6,029 nucleotides of DNA from Nanobdellota archaeon (GTDB taxonomy: Archaea; Nanobdellota; Nanobdellia; Pacearchaeales; GW2011-AR1), in contig JAHJRR010000086.1 of NCBI GenBank assembly GCA_018830685.1, forward strand, positions 1 through 6,029, given 5' to 3'. A program made the position numbers and the translations under genes. The notes beneath the pieces were generated by a model, which had not been told where the DNA came from, ran no database searches, and saw only the letters and a program-made list of their open reading frames with translations. Each line of letters starts with the position of its first letter. Position 1 is the first letter of the stretch. Of the stretch, positions 1 to 4,700 are shown piece after piece.

Positions 1-158
1 AGCTACGCACTGTATGGATAAGAGCTGAATGCATCTAAGCTCGAAGCCATCCGCAAAACGAGACAACTAAGGCCGTCAAAGAAGATGACGTTGATAGAGT
101 TGGAGTGTAAGACAGAAGCTTCGGCGACTGTTTCAGCTCACAACTACTAAAAGCTTTA
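1..158 (+). rRNA. 23S ribosomal RNA, 3' end (partial)
   Basis: This is the last roughly 150-160 bases of a large-subunit rRNA gene; the rest lies before the window. The stretch at 24-50 (GCTGAATGCATCTAAGC...GAAGCC) matches the universally conserved segment near the 23S 3' end, which in E. coli reads GCTGAAAGCATCTAAGCGGGAA. The block from 92 (GTTGATAG) to 150 (CAACTACTAA) is the archaeal-style terminal domain: GTTG at 92 can pair with CAAC at 142, and GACAG near 111 with CTGTT near 127 around a TTCGG-containing loop. The exact 3' end is not visible and is set from the CTACTAA word plus a few bases. No 5S rRNA follows in this window. Confidence 0.93.
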
Positions 159-166
159 TTGTAATT

Positions 167-185
167 TTCTCGTTGGAGAATTTTT
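167..185 (+). terminator. Possible terminator after 23S rRNA
   Basis: TTCTC (167-171) and GAGAA (176-180) form a 5-bp stem with a GTTG loop, followed directly by TTTTT (181-185). The stem is short, so this is only a candidate. The T tract alone would suit archaeal termination after the rRNA. Confidence 0.4.
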
Positions 186-384
186 AATGTTTACAGAGAA
201 GATTCGAAGACGAAACACCGTAATGAAAGTAAGACTGATGTCTAACAAGAAATTTAGGGCGTTGACTGAGCTGGTTTGAATTGAAAAAGAAATTTTGATA
301 TGAGGATTAGCTAAGTGTGATTAGTGGATTCCTTTGCTTATTGATTTGTTAATTCTATGATTTTCCAACAGGCTGAAGATAAAG
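186..384. other. Gap with no convincing gene
   Basis: Between the rRNA and the hicB-like promoter I see no tRNA, 5S rRNA or supported reading frame. A 30-codon frame at 187-279 (basic, starting MFTEKIRRR) has neither a TATA box at the usual distance nor a Shine-Dalgarno sequence. The only recognisable content is the core-less repeat relic at 321-360. Confidence 0.5.
321..360 (+). repeat. Intergenic repeat, copy lacking the core
   Basis: TTAGTGGATTCCTTTG (321-336) matches the left flank of the copy at 1195-1210 with one difference. TTGTTAATTCTATGA (346-360) matches the right flank TTGTTGATTCTATGA (1252-1266) with one difference. The roughly 40-base G-rich core between the flanks is replaced by about nine unrelated bases. 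It is either a deletion relic or an unoccupied site. Confidence 0.6.
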
Positions 385-392
385 TTTAAATA
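385..392 (+). promoter_or_regulatory. TATA-like box of the hicB-like gene
   Basis: TTTAAATA lies 46 bases before the ATG at 435. With a start site about 26 bases downstream, the message would have a leader of about 20 bases. That leader holds the Shine-Dalgarno sequence GAGGTGG at 419-425, eight or nine bases before the ATG. Confidence 0.5.
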
Positions 393-434
393 GATCCATT
401 ATTATAGGTAATAGTTTAGAGGTGGTCATAAAAT

Positions 435-680
435 ATGAGAGAAAAAATCCAGTTTGATATTGTAATTTACCCTGAAGAAAAGGATAAATGCAAGATTTAT
501 AGCATTAGTTCTATGCAAATTCCTAATGTAGTAACTCAGGGGAACACTATAGAAGAAGCTAAGCTTAGGCTTAAAGAAGCATTGGAACTTTATTTTGAGT
601 CTGCTCCCTGGGAAAGAGAAAGATTAAAAAAAATTGACAAAGAAAATCAGGCTCCAATGATTAGTCGTATATTTCTTTAA
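435..680 (+). CDS. HicB-like antitoxin domain protein (short form)
   Basis: An 81-residue protein resembling the HicB/UPF0150 fold, the partial RNase H-like domain that binds and blocks HicA toxins. Visible are an N-terminal strand (QFDIVIYPEEKDKCKIYSIS), a second strand (IPNVVTQG, about 29-36) and the hallmark helix NTIEEAKLRLKEALELYFE (37-55). Full HicB proteins usually add a C-terminal helix-turn-helix or ribbon-helix-helix DNA-binding domain. Here only about 25 basic and polar residues follow, with no such motif. A strong Shine-Dalgarno sequence supports the start. It is convergent with the hicA-like gene, with four bases between the two stops, whereas hicA and hicB normally form one operon. 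It may neutralise that toxin, or be a stand-alone HicB-like protein; the pairing is inferred from position. Confidence 0.72.
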   Translation: MREKIQFDIVIYPEEKDKCKIYSISSMQIPNVVTQGNTIEEAKLRLKEALELYFESAPWERERLKKIDKENQAPMISRIFL

Positions 681-684
681 AAAT

Positions 685-933
685 TTAATATCTTAGTAAT
701 TCATTAAGTTTCTTTATTGTCTCTTCGTTAATATTTGATTCTTGGCATGCAGATAAAAGGTTCTGACGGACAGCGTTGCTTGGCTTTTTGACATTTACAA
801 GAATGATTGGACGTCGGAGGGAAGGATTTTTATTAATCACGATATGATCTCCTCGCATTCTCTCTATAAAGAAACCCTCTTTCTCGAGTAGACTCATAAC
901 TTTTTTAATGACCGTTTTAAGATTGTATTTCAT
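685..933 (-). CDS. hicA: HicA-like toxin (mRNA interferase family)
   Basis: An 82-residue protein of the HicA/YcfA type, small double-stranded-RNA-binding-fold toxins that cut mRNA. The family pattern is visible: an N-terminal helix (TVIKKVMSLLEKEGF), then GFFIERMRGDHIVI, where the usual GSH is GDH and His30 takes the catalytic position. A strand (RRPIILVNVKK) and a C-terminal helical part (VRQNLLSACQESNINEETIKKLNELL) correspond to the usual RxIlkqagIs.eEf segment. Length is normal for the family. The ATG directly follows the TAA of the upstream AbrB-type gene (TAAATG), so the two are translationally coupled in one operon. The hicB-like gene is convergent rather than in the operon. The Ser-to-Asp change beside the His is unusual and activity is not proven. 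Confidence 0.75.
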   Translation of the reverse strand: MKYNLKTVIKKVMSLLEKEGFFIERMRGDHIVINKNPSLRRPIILVNVKKPSNAVRQNLLSACQESNINEETIKKLNELLRY

Positions 934-1146
934 TTATACTGCTTTCCATTCCTTTATTCTTCCGTGCTTAATATCCTCTAAACTCCTCTCGATTTGGTTG
1001 ATTAAATCTGAATCTATTTTCTTGATTATTATATGATCTCCAGACTTGCCTAGTACAAGTATTGAATCCTCGGTTATTTCAAATTCTACTCTTATCTTCC
1101 GGGGAATGACGATTTGCCCTTTTGAATTGACCTTAATTAGTTCCAT
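934..1146 (-). CDS. AbrB/MazE/SpoVT-type DNA-binding antitoxin-like protein
   Basis: A 70-residue protein with a clear swapped-hairpin AbrB domain at about 1-43: VNSKGQIVIPRKIRVEFEI is the signature, followed by the second half SILVLGKSGDHIIIKK. Such proteins bind DNA as dimers, and in toxin operons they act as antitoxin and autorepressor. The C-terminal tail (about 45-70, IERSLEDIKHGRIKEWK) looks like the flexible toxin-contacting tail of archaeal antitoxins of this type. It is the first gene of a two-gene operon: its TAA abuts the ATG of the hicA-like gene. A TATA-like box centred 27 bases upstream indicates a leaderless message and fixes the start. The AbrB-type partner in place of HicB is the odd feature. 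It could instead be only a transcriptional regulator. Confidence 0.85.
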   Translation of the reverse strand: MELIKVNSKGQIVIPRKIRVEFEITEDSILVLGKSGDHIIIKKIDSDLINQIERSLEDIKHGRIKEWKAV

Positions 1147-1168
1147 GTAATAAAGTAGGATTTTCCCA

Positions 1169-1178
1169 CGTTTAAAGT
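1169..1178 (-). promoter_or_regulatory. TATA-like box of the abrB-hicA operon
   Basis: Read on the minus strand, ACTTTAAACG is centred about 27 bases before the ATG at 1146. That places transcription start at or very near the start codon. There is no Shine-Dalgarno sequence between them. Confidence 0.5.
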
Positions 1179-1194
1179 TTTCTATGAAAAATCT

Positions 1195-1266
1195 TTAGTG
1201 GATCCCTTTGGTTTTTGAGTGAGTGAGCCGAGCGTTAGCGAGGTGAGTGGGTTGTTGATTCTATGA
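1195..1266 (+). repeat. Intergenic repeat, copy 1 (full)
   Basis: This copy lies between the divergent abrB operon and the gene at 1329. Bases 1205-1243 match 4704-4742 over 39 bases with a single difference (T at 1214, G at 4713). The core CCGAGCGTTAGCGAGG is close to mirror symmetric (GAGCG-TTA-GCGAG) rather than a true palindrome, so it should not fold into a strong hairpin. The strand shown is rich in G and A. The outer flanks (TTAGTGGATCCCTTTG and TTGTTGATTCTATGA) recur at 321-360. Confidence 0.85.
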
Positions 1267-1297
1267 GAGAGAAGTTCGTGTTAGCTCGGCGACATAA

Positions 1298-1307
1298 TTA
1301 ATTTAAA
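1298..1307 (+). promoter_or_regulatory. TATA-like box of the gene at 1329
   Basis: TTAATTTAAA is centred about 26-27 bases before the ATG at 1329, the leaderless spacing seen at the other promoters here. GGAG at 1323-1326 is too close to that ATG to be a normal ribosome binding site. Confidence 0.5.
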
Positions 1308-1328
1308 GCTAAAAAAATTTATGGAGAG

Positions 1329-1850
1329 ATGGAATTTGAAGTCGATGTTAGTGGAGAAGATCTATTTTCAAAAGATTATTCGATAGTTGTTGCTCAAAGA
1401 AATGGTTTGACTAGCGAACCTTACATTTTCGGATATAAATTTACAGAAAAAGTTCTTAGAGCGTTAAGAGATAGGCATCTACAAGGGATATATAGATATG
1501 GATTCTCTCAGGGTCAGAGAGCAAACTTCAAGATACGTCTTTATTGCATTACAATTTATTATATTGTCCAAAAAATTCAGAAGGATCATCCTAAAATATT
1601 TGAATCGGGAGTTTATTTGACACTTTGCAAAGATTTTGAGGGAAGAGAAAATGATATTCGATCCAATCTCAAATACTTCTTAAGAGATACATTAAAATTA
1701 GAGATCAAGAAGATGCATTTTATCCGTCTTGATAAAGGTTCAAATGCGGATAGATACGCTTATCTTATGAGAAAAGACAAGAAGAACCTAATGAAGGAAA
1801 ATTACATTAAGATAACCTCTGATGATTTTGAGATATTCTTAAGAAAATAA
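1329..1850 (+). CDS. Conserved-looking protein of unknown function
   Basis: A 173-residue soluble protein that I cannot assign to a named family. The N-terminus (FEVDVSGEDLFSKDYSIVVA, about 3-22) reads as two strands joined by an acidic loop holding D6, S8-G9 and D11. A long helix follows (FKIRLYCITIYYIVQKIQK, 67-85). Then comes a strand ending in an acidic residue (VYLTLCKDFEG, D102) and an amphipathic helix (NDIRSNLKYFLRDTLKL). A final strand leads to LDKGSNADRYAYLMRKD (134-150), rich in candidate catalytic or binding residues. Strands ending in Asp, alternating with helices, recall an RNase H-like nuclease fold, as in DUF3800-type proteins with a DxSG start. This is a fold guess only. There is no signal peptide and no convincing membrane segment. 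It is monocistronic, with its own TATA-like box and leaderless start. Confidence 0.8.
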   Translation: MEFEVDVSGEDLFSKDYSIVVAQRNGLTSEPYIFGYKFTEKVLRALRDRHLQGIYRYGFSQGQRANFKIRLYCITIYYIVQKIQKDHPKIFESGVYLTLCKDFEGRENDIRSNLKYFLRDTLKLEIKKMHFIRLDKGSNADRYAYLMRKDKKNLMKENYIKITSDDFEIFLRK

Positions 1851-1851
1851 G

Positions 1852-1930
1852 TGTGCCAAGAGGACTCGTAGCCGAACCCTAGTTTGCCCTTTAGGACTTA
1901 AACCTAATGAACGCCCTAGCAATTGACACA
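1852..1930 (-). ncRNA. Candidate structured small RNA
   Basis: This 79-base stretch has about 49% GC (39 of 80 bases counted over 1851-1930), well above its AT-rich surroundings. On the minus strand its ends TGTGTCAA and TTGGCACA pair over eight positions, with one G-U wobble. On the plus strand the same position would be a C-A mismatch, so the minus strand is favoured. Inside, TTAGG and CCTAA close a 7-base loop (TTTAAGT). A TATA-like box at 1949-1958 lies about 26 bases before 1927. It does not parse as a tRNA, and I cannot name a family. Confidence 0.3.
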
Positions 1931-1948
1931 TTGAGTTGTAGTAAATGA

Positions 1949-1958
1949 TATTTAAATA
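1949..1958 (-). promoter_or_regulatory. TATA-like box upstream of the candidate small RNA
   Basis: TATTTAAATA is a palindrome, so it could work either way. On the minus strand its spacing would start a transcript near 1927, inside the first arm of the closing stem. On the plus strand it would lead only into the repeat copy. Confidence 0.3.
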
Positions 1959-1979
1959 ATTTTCTATTTTTTATTGAAT

Positions 1980-2049
1980 GAGTGGGTTTCTTTGGTTGTT
2001 GGGTGAGCCGAGCGGTAGCGAGGTGAGTAGTGGGTTGTTGATCCTATGA
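1980..2049 (+). repeat. Intergenic repeat, copy 2
   Basis: This copy is in the same orientation as copy 1 and lies next to the 3' end of the RiPP operon. It keeps AGTGG...CTTTGGTTGTTG, the core CCGAGCGGTAGCGAGG (one change from copy 1), GTGAG...TGGG and the right flank TTGTTGATCCTATGA. It is slightly shorter before the core, with one GAGT unit fewer. Confidence 0.8.
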
Positions 2050-2056
2050 TTGGATA

Positions 2057-2665
2057 CTATAAGGAATATTTTTCTAACACGGGCTCATTTTTTAAGAGAT
2101 ACTCCAGAGGAAGTTCATGTGCGCACCCAACAACTAAATGCAACTTATCCAATCCTTTTTCACGAGCATAATCCAGAGACCTCTTGGCTTCATAGATATA
2201 TCTTCTAACCCTAAGGGGGACTCTTCCTCGAGGAGAATCTATTGTTCCACTATGAGCTTCTTTCATTAAAACATTCATCCCCTCAGGCTCAGGGTGATAC
2301 CCCCTAAACAAGATTTCCCTTATTTGAAATAAATCATCAAGAGAATCCATACTTTTTATTCTATCTTCAATTTCAGAACTTCTTCGTCCAAGTGAAGATA
2401 AATAGCTCATTAGTAAGGAGCTTAGGATTCGAATTTTTTTAAGATAAGAAGATTCTCCAAAACCGAAGTATTCTGTCTCATCCATAGAGACTGCGAAAGG
2501 AACCCATGAAATAAATCCATCTTCACAAATAACAGATAGATCACAGAGATCCTTCGCTATTAGGGATTTAAATGAAGGATCTATCCTTATCCAAGGAGTT
2601 CCATGGATTAATCCGTGGATAGAATATCTGACTCCCCCTACTAAAACATCTCTTGAAGGTAACAT
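2057..2665 (-). CDS. TIKI/TraB-like GxxH protein, candidate RiPP leader protease
   Basis: A 202-residue protein. Two GxxH motifs stand out: GLIH (18-21) near the N-terminus and GCAH (180-183) near the C-terminus, each after a hydrophobic strand. VICEDG with Glu48 sits about 27 residues after the first motif, and an Arg-rich helix (RVRRYIYEAKRSL, 152-164) precedes the second. Two GxxH motifs with a conserved Glu and Arg define the TIKI/TraB/PrgY/GumN superfamily, whose TIKI members are metalloproteases and whose PrgY acts on peptide pheromones. The start at 2665 is chosen over 2785 because TTTTAGGAGAAGTCATG gives a good Shine-Dalgarno sequence and the extension would overlap the whole Cys-rich end of the precursor gene. 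It is last in the operon, 14 bases after the precursor stop. No signal peptide is seen. A role in leader removal is inferred from context; immunity or regulation is also possible. Confidence 0.72.
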   Translation of the reverse strand: MLPSRDVLVGGVRYSIHGLIHGTPWIRIDPSFKSLIAKDLCDLSVICEDGFISWVPFAVSMDETEYFGFGESSYLKKIRILSSLLMSYLSSLGRRSSEIEDRIKSMDSLDDLFQIREILFRGYHPEPEGMNVLMKEAHSGTIDSPRGRVPLRVRRYIYEAKRSLDYAREKGLDKLHLVVGCAHELPLEYLLKNEPVLEKYSL

Positions 2666-2679
2666 GACTTCTCCTAAAA

Positions 2680-2916
2680 CTATTTCCCGGCAGCAGTTGT
2701 GGCAACCAGAATAGGAGTTGTTGCAGCAAGAACCCCTACGCCAATAGGCCAAAGAAATTTCATATCCGGATCGCAGCATGGGCATTCAGGGCATTCGCAA
2801 TTGTCAAAGTTATACCTCACAGATTCCAAATCGTACATTCTTGAAGGCGAACCTTGTAAGTCTTCTAGCAAGCTTTCTACCCCTCCATCCTGGCTCCTTA
2901 AGTTGTATTGTTCCAT
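2680..2916 (-). CDS. Candidate sactipeptide-like RiPP precursor
   Basis: A 78-residue peptide in three zones. An acidic, polar leader-like part (1-39) contains LLEDLQG (16-22) and MYDLESVRY (27-35). A Cys cluster follows with C40, C42, C45, C47 and C48 (NCECPECPCCDPD). The tail (53-78) is hydrophobic and Ala/Thr-rich, with T66, T67, T73, T74 and the ending ATTAAGK. In sactipeptides, Cys in the front half are bridged to alpha-carbons in a rear half of this composition; thurincin H has four Cys and a rear half containing LVTAATG. The ATG follows the maturase TAA by one base, and the Shine-Dalgarno run AAGGGGG lies inside the maturase's last codons. That coupling, and the downstream GxxH protein, support a precursor role. 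Alternatives are a small metal-binding peptide or a Cys-headed membrane peptide, since the tail could span a membrane. Confidence 0.75.
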   Translation of the reverse strand: MEQYNLRSQDGGVESLLEDLQGSPSRMYDLESVRYNFDNCECPECPCCDPDMKFLWPIGVGVLAATTPILVATTAAGK

Positions 2917-2917
2917 C

Positions 2918-4276
2918 TTATATTAACCCCCTTTCAAACGAAGGACTTATTGACGCTACGTAAGCTTCTACTCTCTCTTTATCAGATTGAACCAAGTATA
3001 TATAATTTCTCAAGACAATCATCAATTGCCTTTTCTTGCCTTCACAGATCTCAGACAAACCCTTCACAGAAATTTCGCCCTCAGGATCCTTTGCATGTTG
3101 CATGCAAGGGGTGCACATTCTCTGGGCCCAACAAGTCTTGCAGAGTTCGTTTCTGATTTGTGCGAATGACTCTATTGTTTTTTCAATAAATTCATCGAGT
3201 ATACCTTCTTCAACAGAGCCAATTGTTAATCGATGACCAAATCTTTCGCAAGGATGATAATCCCCCCCAACATCTACAAAGACCCTTTTCTTTCCAGGAT
3301 AGCAGCTACCATTTAACATCAATTCAGAAGGCATTAATCTCATATCTCTTACTGCCACAGATTTTAAATCCTGATCAAATAATCTCCTTAGAACCTTTGG
3401 ATCTTCTCCCACTAGGATTCTTTGAACAAATTTATCAGCTAAATCATATCCACTAGAATTTCCAGGGATTCTTGTTCTTGAGGAGATTCTTCCTTTTGGA
3501 TCTGGACTATTTATATGTGTCACAAAAAATTCACCTTCTTCAAAGAAGTCGACTATTTCTTGCAGATCATTAGGATCTTCGCACGTTGAAAGAACAAAAA
3601 CATGTGAGTCTGTATATCCTGGAAAATAATCTTCCATTTTTCTTAGATTCTCCCTTATTTTCTGGTAAGTAGGCTTACCTCCCTTAGTCCTACGCGATTT
3701 GTCGTGAACCCCTTCGGGTCCATCGAGGCTGAGATTTATATAGATTCCCTCATCGACTATCTCAGGGATATATTCCTCTACATCGAAAAAATTAGTGGTC
3801 ATTGAAAAGTCTAGCTCTTTATTTGGAAACTTTCCTCGGGAATATCTTATTACTCCTCTTACTAAATCCATATTTAGGGAGGGTTCCCCCCCATAAAAAC
3901 CAATCATGAGGTTATGCCCAGATAATGGAGCTAAATCGTCAATGGCTTTTTTAGCAGTAGCAAAAGCCATCTCTCTAGGAGTCTCCTGTCTTTCGTAAGG
4001 ATAATCATCTGAATAAATGCAATATGAACATCCAAGGTTACACTGTTCTGTTGCCTCCAAGAATAAAACTCCTAAAGGTTTGTTTTCTAGCCTCCTTAGA
4101 GATTCTGTTTCAAAAGAAGGACCGTAATCCAAGGCCTCAACTCTTCCCTGTAAGTCTTCTAATTTATCTCTTTTTCCGCAATGGATAGTACTAGATAGTT
4201 TTTCATAAAGTAAGGTACATGATCCAAAATCAAGCAGAACACTATTTTTTCCCTGAACCAAATGTTCAAGTTCCAT
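2918..4276 (-). CDS. Radical SAM/SPASM peptide-modifying maturase
   Basis: A 452-residue enzyme. The radical SAM core begins at about 70 with C79-N-L-G-C83-S-Y-C86, which holds the 4Fe-4S cluster that cleaves S-adenosylmethionine. It continues with FYGGEPSLN (127-135), TTN (160-162) and LSLDGPEGVHD (182-192). A complete SPASM domain follows: C325, C343 (Gx4C), C379, C382, C388, C391 and C411, which bind auxiliary Fe-S clusters. The layout matches maturases that make thioether or other crosslinks in Cys-rich peptides (sactipeptide/ranthipeptide types). The CNxxCxYCIYSDxY segment recalls maturases of Clostridium Cys-rich peptides. Residues 1-69 precede the core and may bind the leader. It is first of three genes. 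A TATA box 24-25 bases upstream supports the start. An anaerobic-SMase-type or quinohemoprotein maturase is less likely, given the adjacent Cys-rich peptide. Confidence 0.93.
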   Translation of the reverse strand: MELEHLVQGKNSVLLDFGSCTLLYEKLSSTIHCGKRDKLEDLQGRVEALDYGPSFETESLRRLENKPLGVLFLEATEQCNLGCSYCIYSDDYPYERQETPREMAFATAKKAIDDLAPLSGHNLMIGFYGGEPSLNMDLVRGVIRYSRGKFPNKELDFSMTTNFFDVEEYIPEIVDEGIYINLSLDGPEGVHDKSRRTKGGKPTYQKIRENLRKMEDYFPGYTDSHVFVLSTCEDPNDLQEIVDFFEEGEFFVTHINSPDPKGRISSRTRIPGNSSGYDLADKFVQRILVGEDPKVLRRLFDQDLKSVAVRDMRLMPSELMLNGSCYPGKKRVFVDVGGDYHPCERFGHRLTIGSVEEGILDEFIEKTIESFAQIRNELCKTCWAQRMCTPCMQHAKDPEGEISVKGLSEICEGKKRQLMIVLRNYIYLVQSDKERVEAYVASISPSFERGLI

Positions 4277-4294
4277 GATATTAGGGAGATTAGG

Positions 4295-4305
4295 TTTTTA
4301 TAAAC
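4295..4305 (-). promoter_or_regulatory. TATA box of the RiPP operon
   Basis: On the minus strand GTTTATAAAAA is centred 24-25 bases before the ATG at 4276, preceded by a purine-rich GAAAAG that could serve as BRE. Further upstream, TAATT and AATTA (4321-4334) form a short inverted repeat that could be a regulator site. Confidence 0.6.
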
Positions 4306-4362
4306 TTTTCTTTTATGTTGTAATTTAATAATTACTAAAGTATTCCAGACAAACACAGAAAG

Positions 4363-4371
4363 TTATATATA
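4363..4371 (+). promoter_or_regulatory. TATA box of the ribbon-helix-helix gene
   Basis: TTATATATA is centred 26 bases before the ATG at 4393, giving a leaderless message. CAGAAAG just upstream is a plausible BRE. The box is divergent from the RiPP operon promoter, about 66 bases away. Confidence 0.6.
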
Positions 4372-4376
4372 CTTAG

Positions 4377-4394
4377 ATATTATTTAAATAATAT
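4377..4394. promoter_or_regulatory. 18-bp perfect palindrome, candidate operator
   Basis: ATATTATTTAAATAATAT reads the same on both strands. It covers the predicted transcription start and the first two bases of the start codon of the ribbon-helix-helix gene. A dimeric regulator bound here would block its own transcription. It contains only A and T, so chance cannot be excluded in such AT-rich DNA. Confidence 0.45.
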
Positions 4395-4692
4395 GGAAAG
4401 AATGATTAAAGGCCCGATAGAAACTAGAAGTAAGATTTCTTTGAATGTTAATGATTCCATCCTTAGTCTTGTGAAAGATTTGGCATCCCTCACTAAAACA
4501 AATAATACCCTTGTCATAGAGTCTTTATTGGTTAGAGGAATTCGCCCTTTAGTAGAACAATTCAAGTCGACATGGATGACGATGTCGGTTGATACAAAAG
4601 AGGGGAAGAAAAAAGAATCCTTGAATAAGTTAGTTAAAGATTTAGAAAAAATATGCAGTAATGAAATTTACAAACCATTCTTTTCTGTTTAG
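4393..4692 (+). CDS. Ribbon-helix-helix (CopG/Arc-like) DNA-binding protein
   Basis: A 99-residue protein with an N-terminal ribbon-helix-helix domain at about 12-52. The strand RSKISLNVND is followed by helix SILSLVKDLASLTK, the turn TNN, and helix TLVIESLLVRGIRPLVEQF. These proteins bind palindromic DNA as dimers through the paired strands. The C-terminal half (about 60-99) is Lys-rich and helical (KKKESLNKLVKDLEKI) and is not a domain I recognise. The TATA box spacing fixes the start at 4393 rather than the Met three codons later. It is transcribed away from the RiPP operon across a 116-base gap. It may therefore control that operon, itself, or both. An antitoxin role is possible, but no small toxin gene sits beside it; the next gene, fic, is convergent. 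Confidence 0.78.
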   Translation: MERMIKGPIETRSKISLNVNDSILSLVKDLASLTKTNNTLVIESLLVRGIRPLVEQFKSTWMTMSVDTKEGKKKESLNKLVKDLEKICSNEIYKPFFSV

Positions 4693-4700
4693 TTATAGTT

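Noticed and set aside
220..269. C/D-box-like words (GTAATGA, CTGATG, CTGA) suggesting a guide RNA.
   Set aside because: Box spacing is wrong for an archaeal C/D RNA (about 8 and 25 bases between boxes instead of about 12), and no terminal stem is seen.
187..279. A 30-codon basic reading frame after the rRNA.
   Set aside because: It has no TATA box at leaderless distance, no Shine-Dalgarno sequence and no recognisable family; it lies directly on the putative terminator.
1217..1250. A strong hairpin in the repeat core.
   Set aside because: The symmetry is mirror type (GAGCG...GCGAG on one strand), so the arms are not complementary; only two base pairs can form.
1870..1895. CCGAACCC...AGTT..GCCC resembles a conserved 5S rRNA segment.
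   Set aside because: Too little sequence precedes it for a 5S 5' half, the sequence after it does not match, and the surrounding helix closes at only 79 bases.
1851..1930. A tRNA on either strand, given the tRNA-like length and a 5-bp stem with 7-base loop.
   Set aside because: The stem-loop is in the wrong place for a T arm, its loop lacks the TTC start, and no D arm or anticodon arm can be fitted.
2666..2785. A 40-codon upstream extension of the GxxH protein (start at 2785) with several Cys.
   Set aside because: It is the out-of-frame shadow of the precursor's Cys-rich end. The start at 2665 has a good Shine-Dalgarno sequence just after the precursor stop.
2699..3456. Several plus-strand open frames opposite the precursor and maturase.
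   Set aside because: They lie antisense to well-supported genes, have low-complexity or unfamiliar translations, and lack promoters.
4159..4356. A minus-strand frame overlapping the maturase start, and one at 4380-4565 opposite the regulator gene.
   Set aside because: Both are out-of-frame or antisense overlaps of genes with clear domains and promoter spacing.
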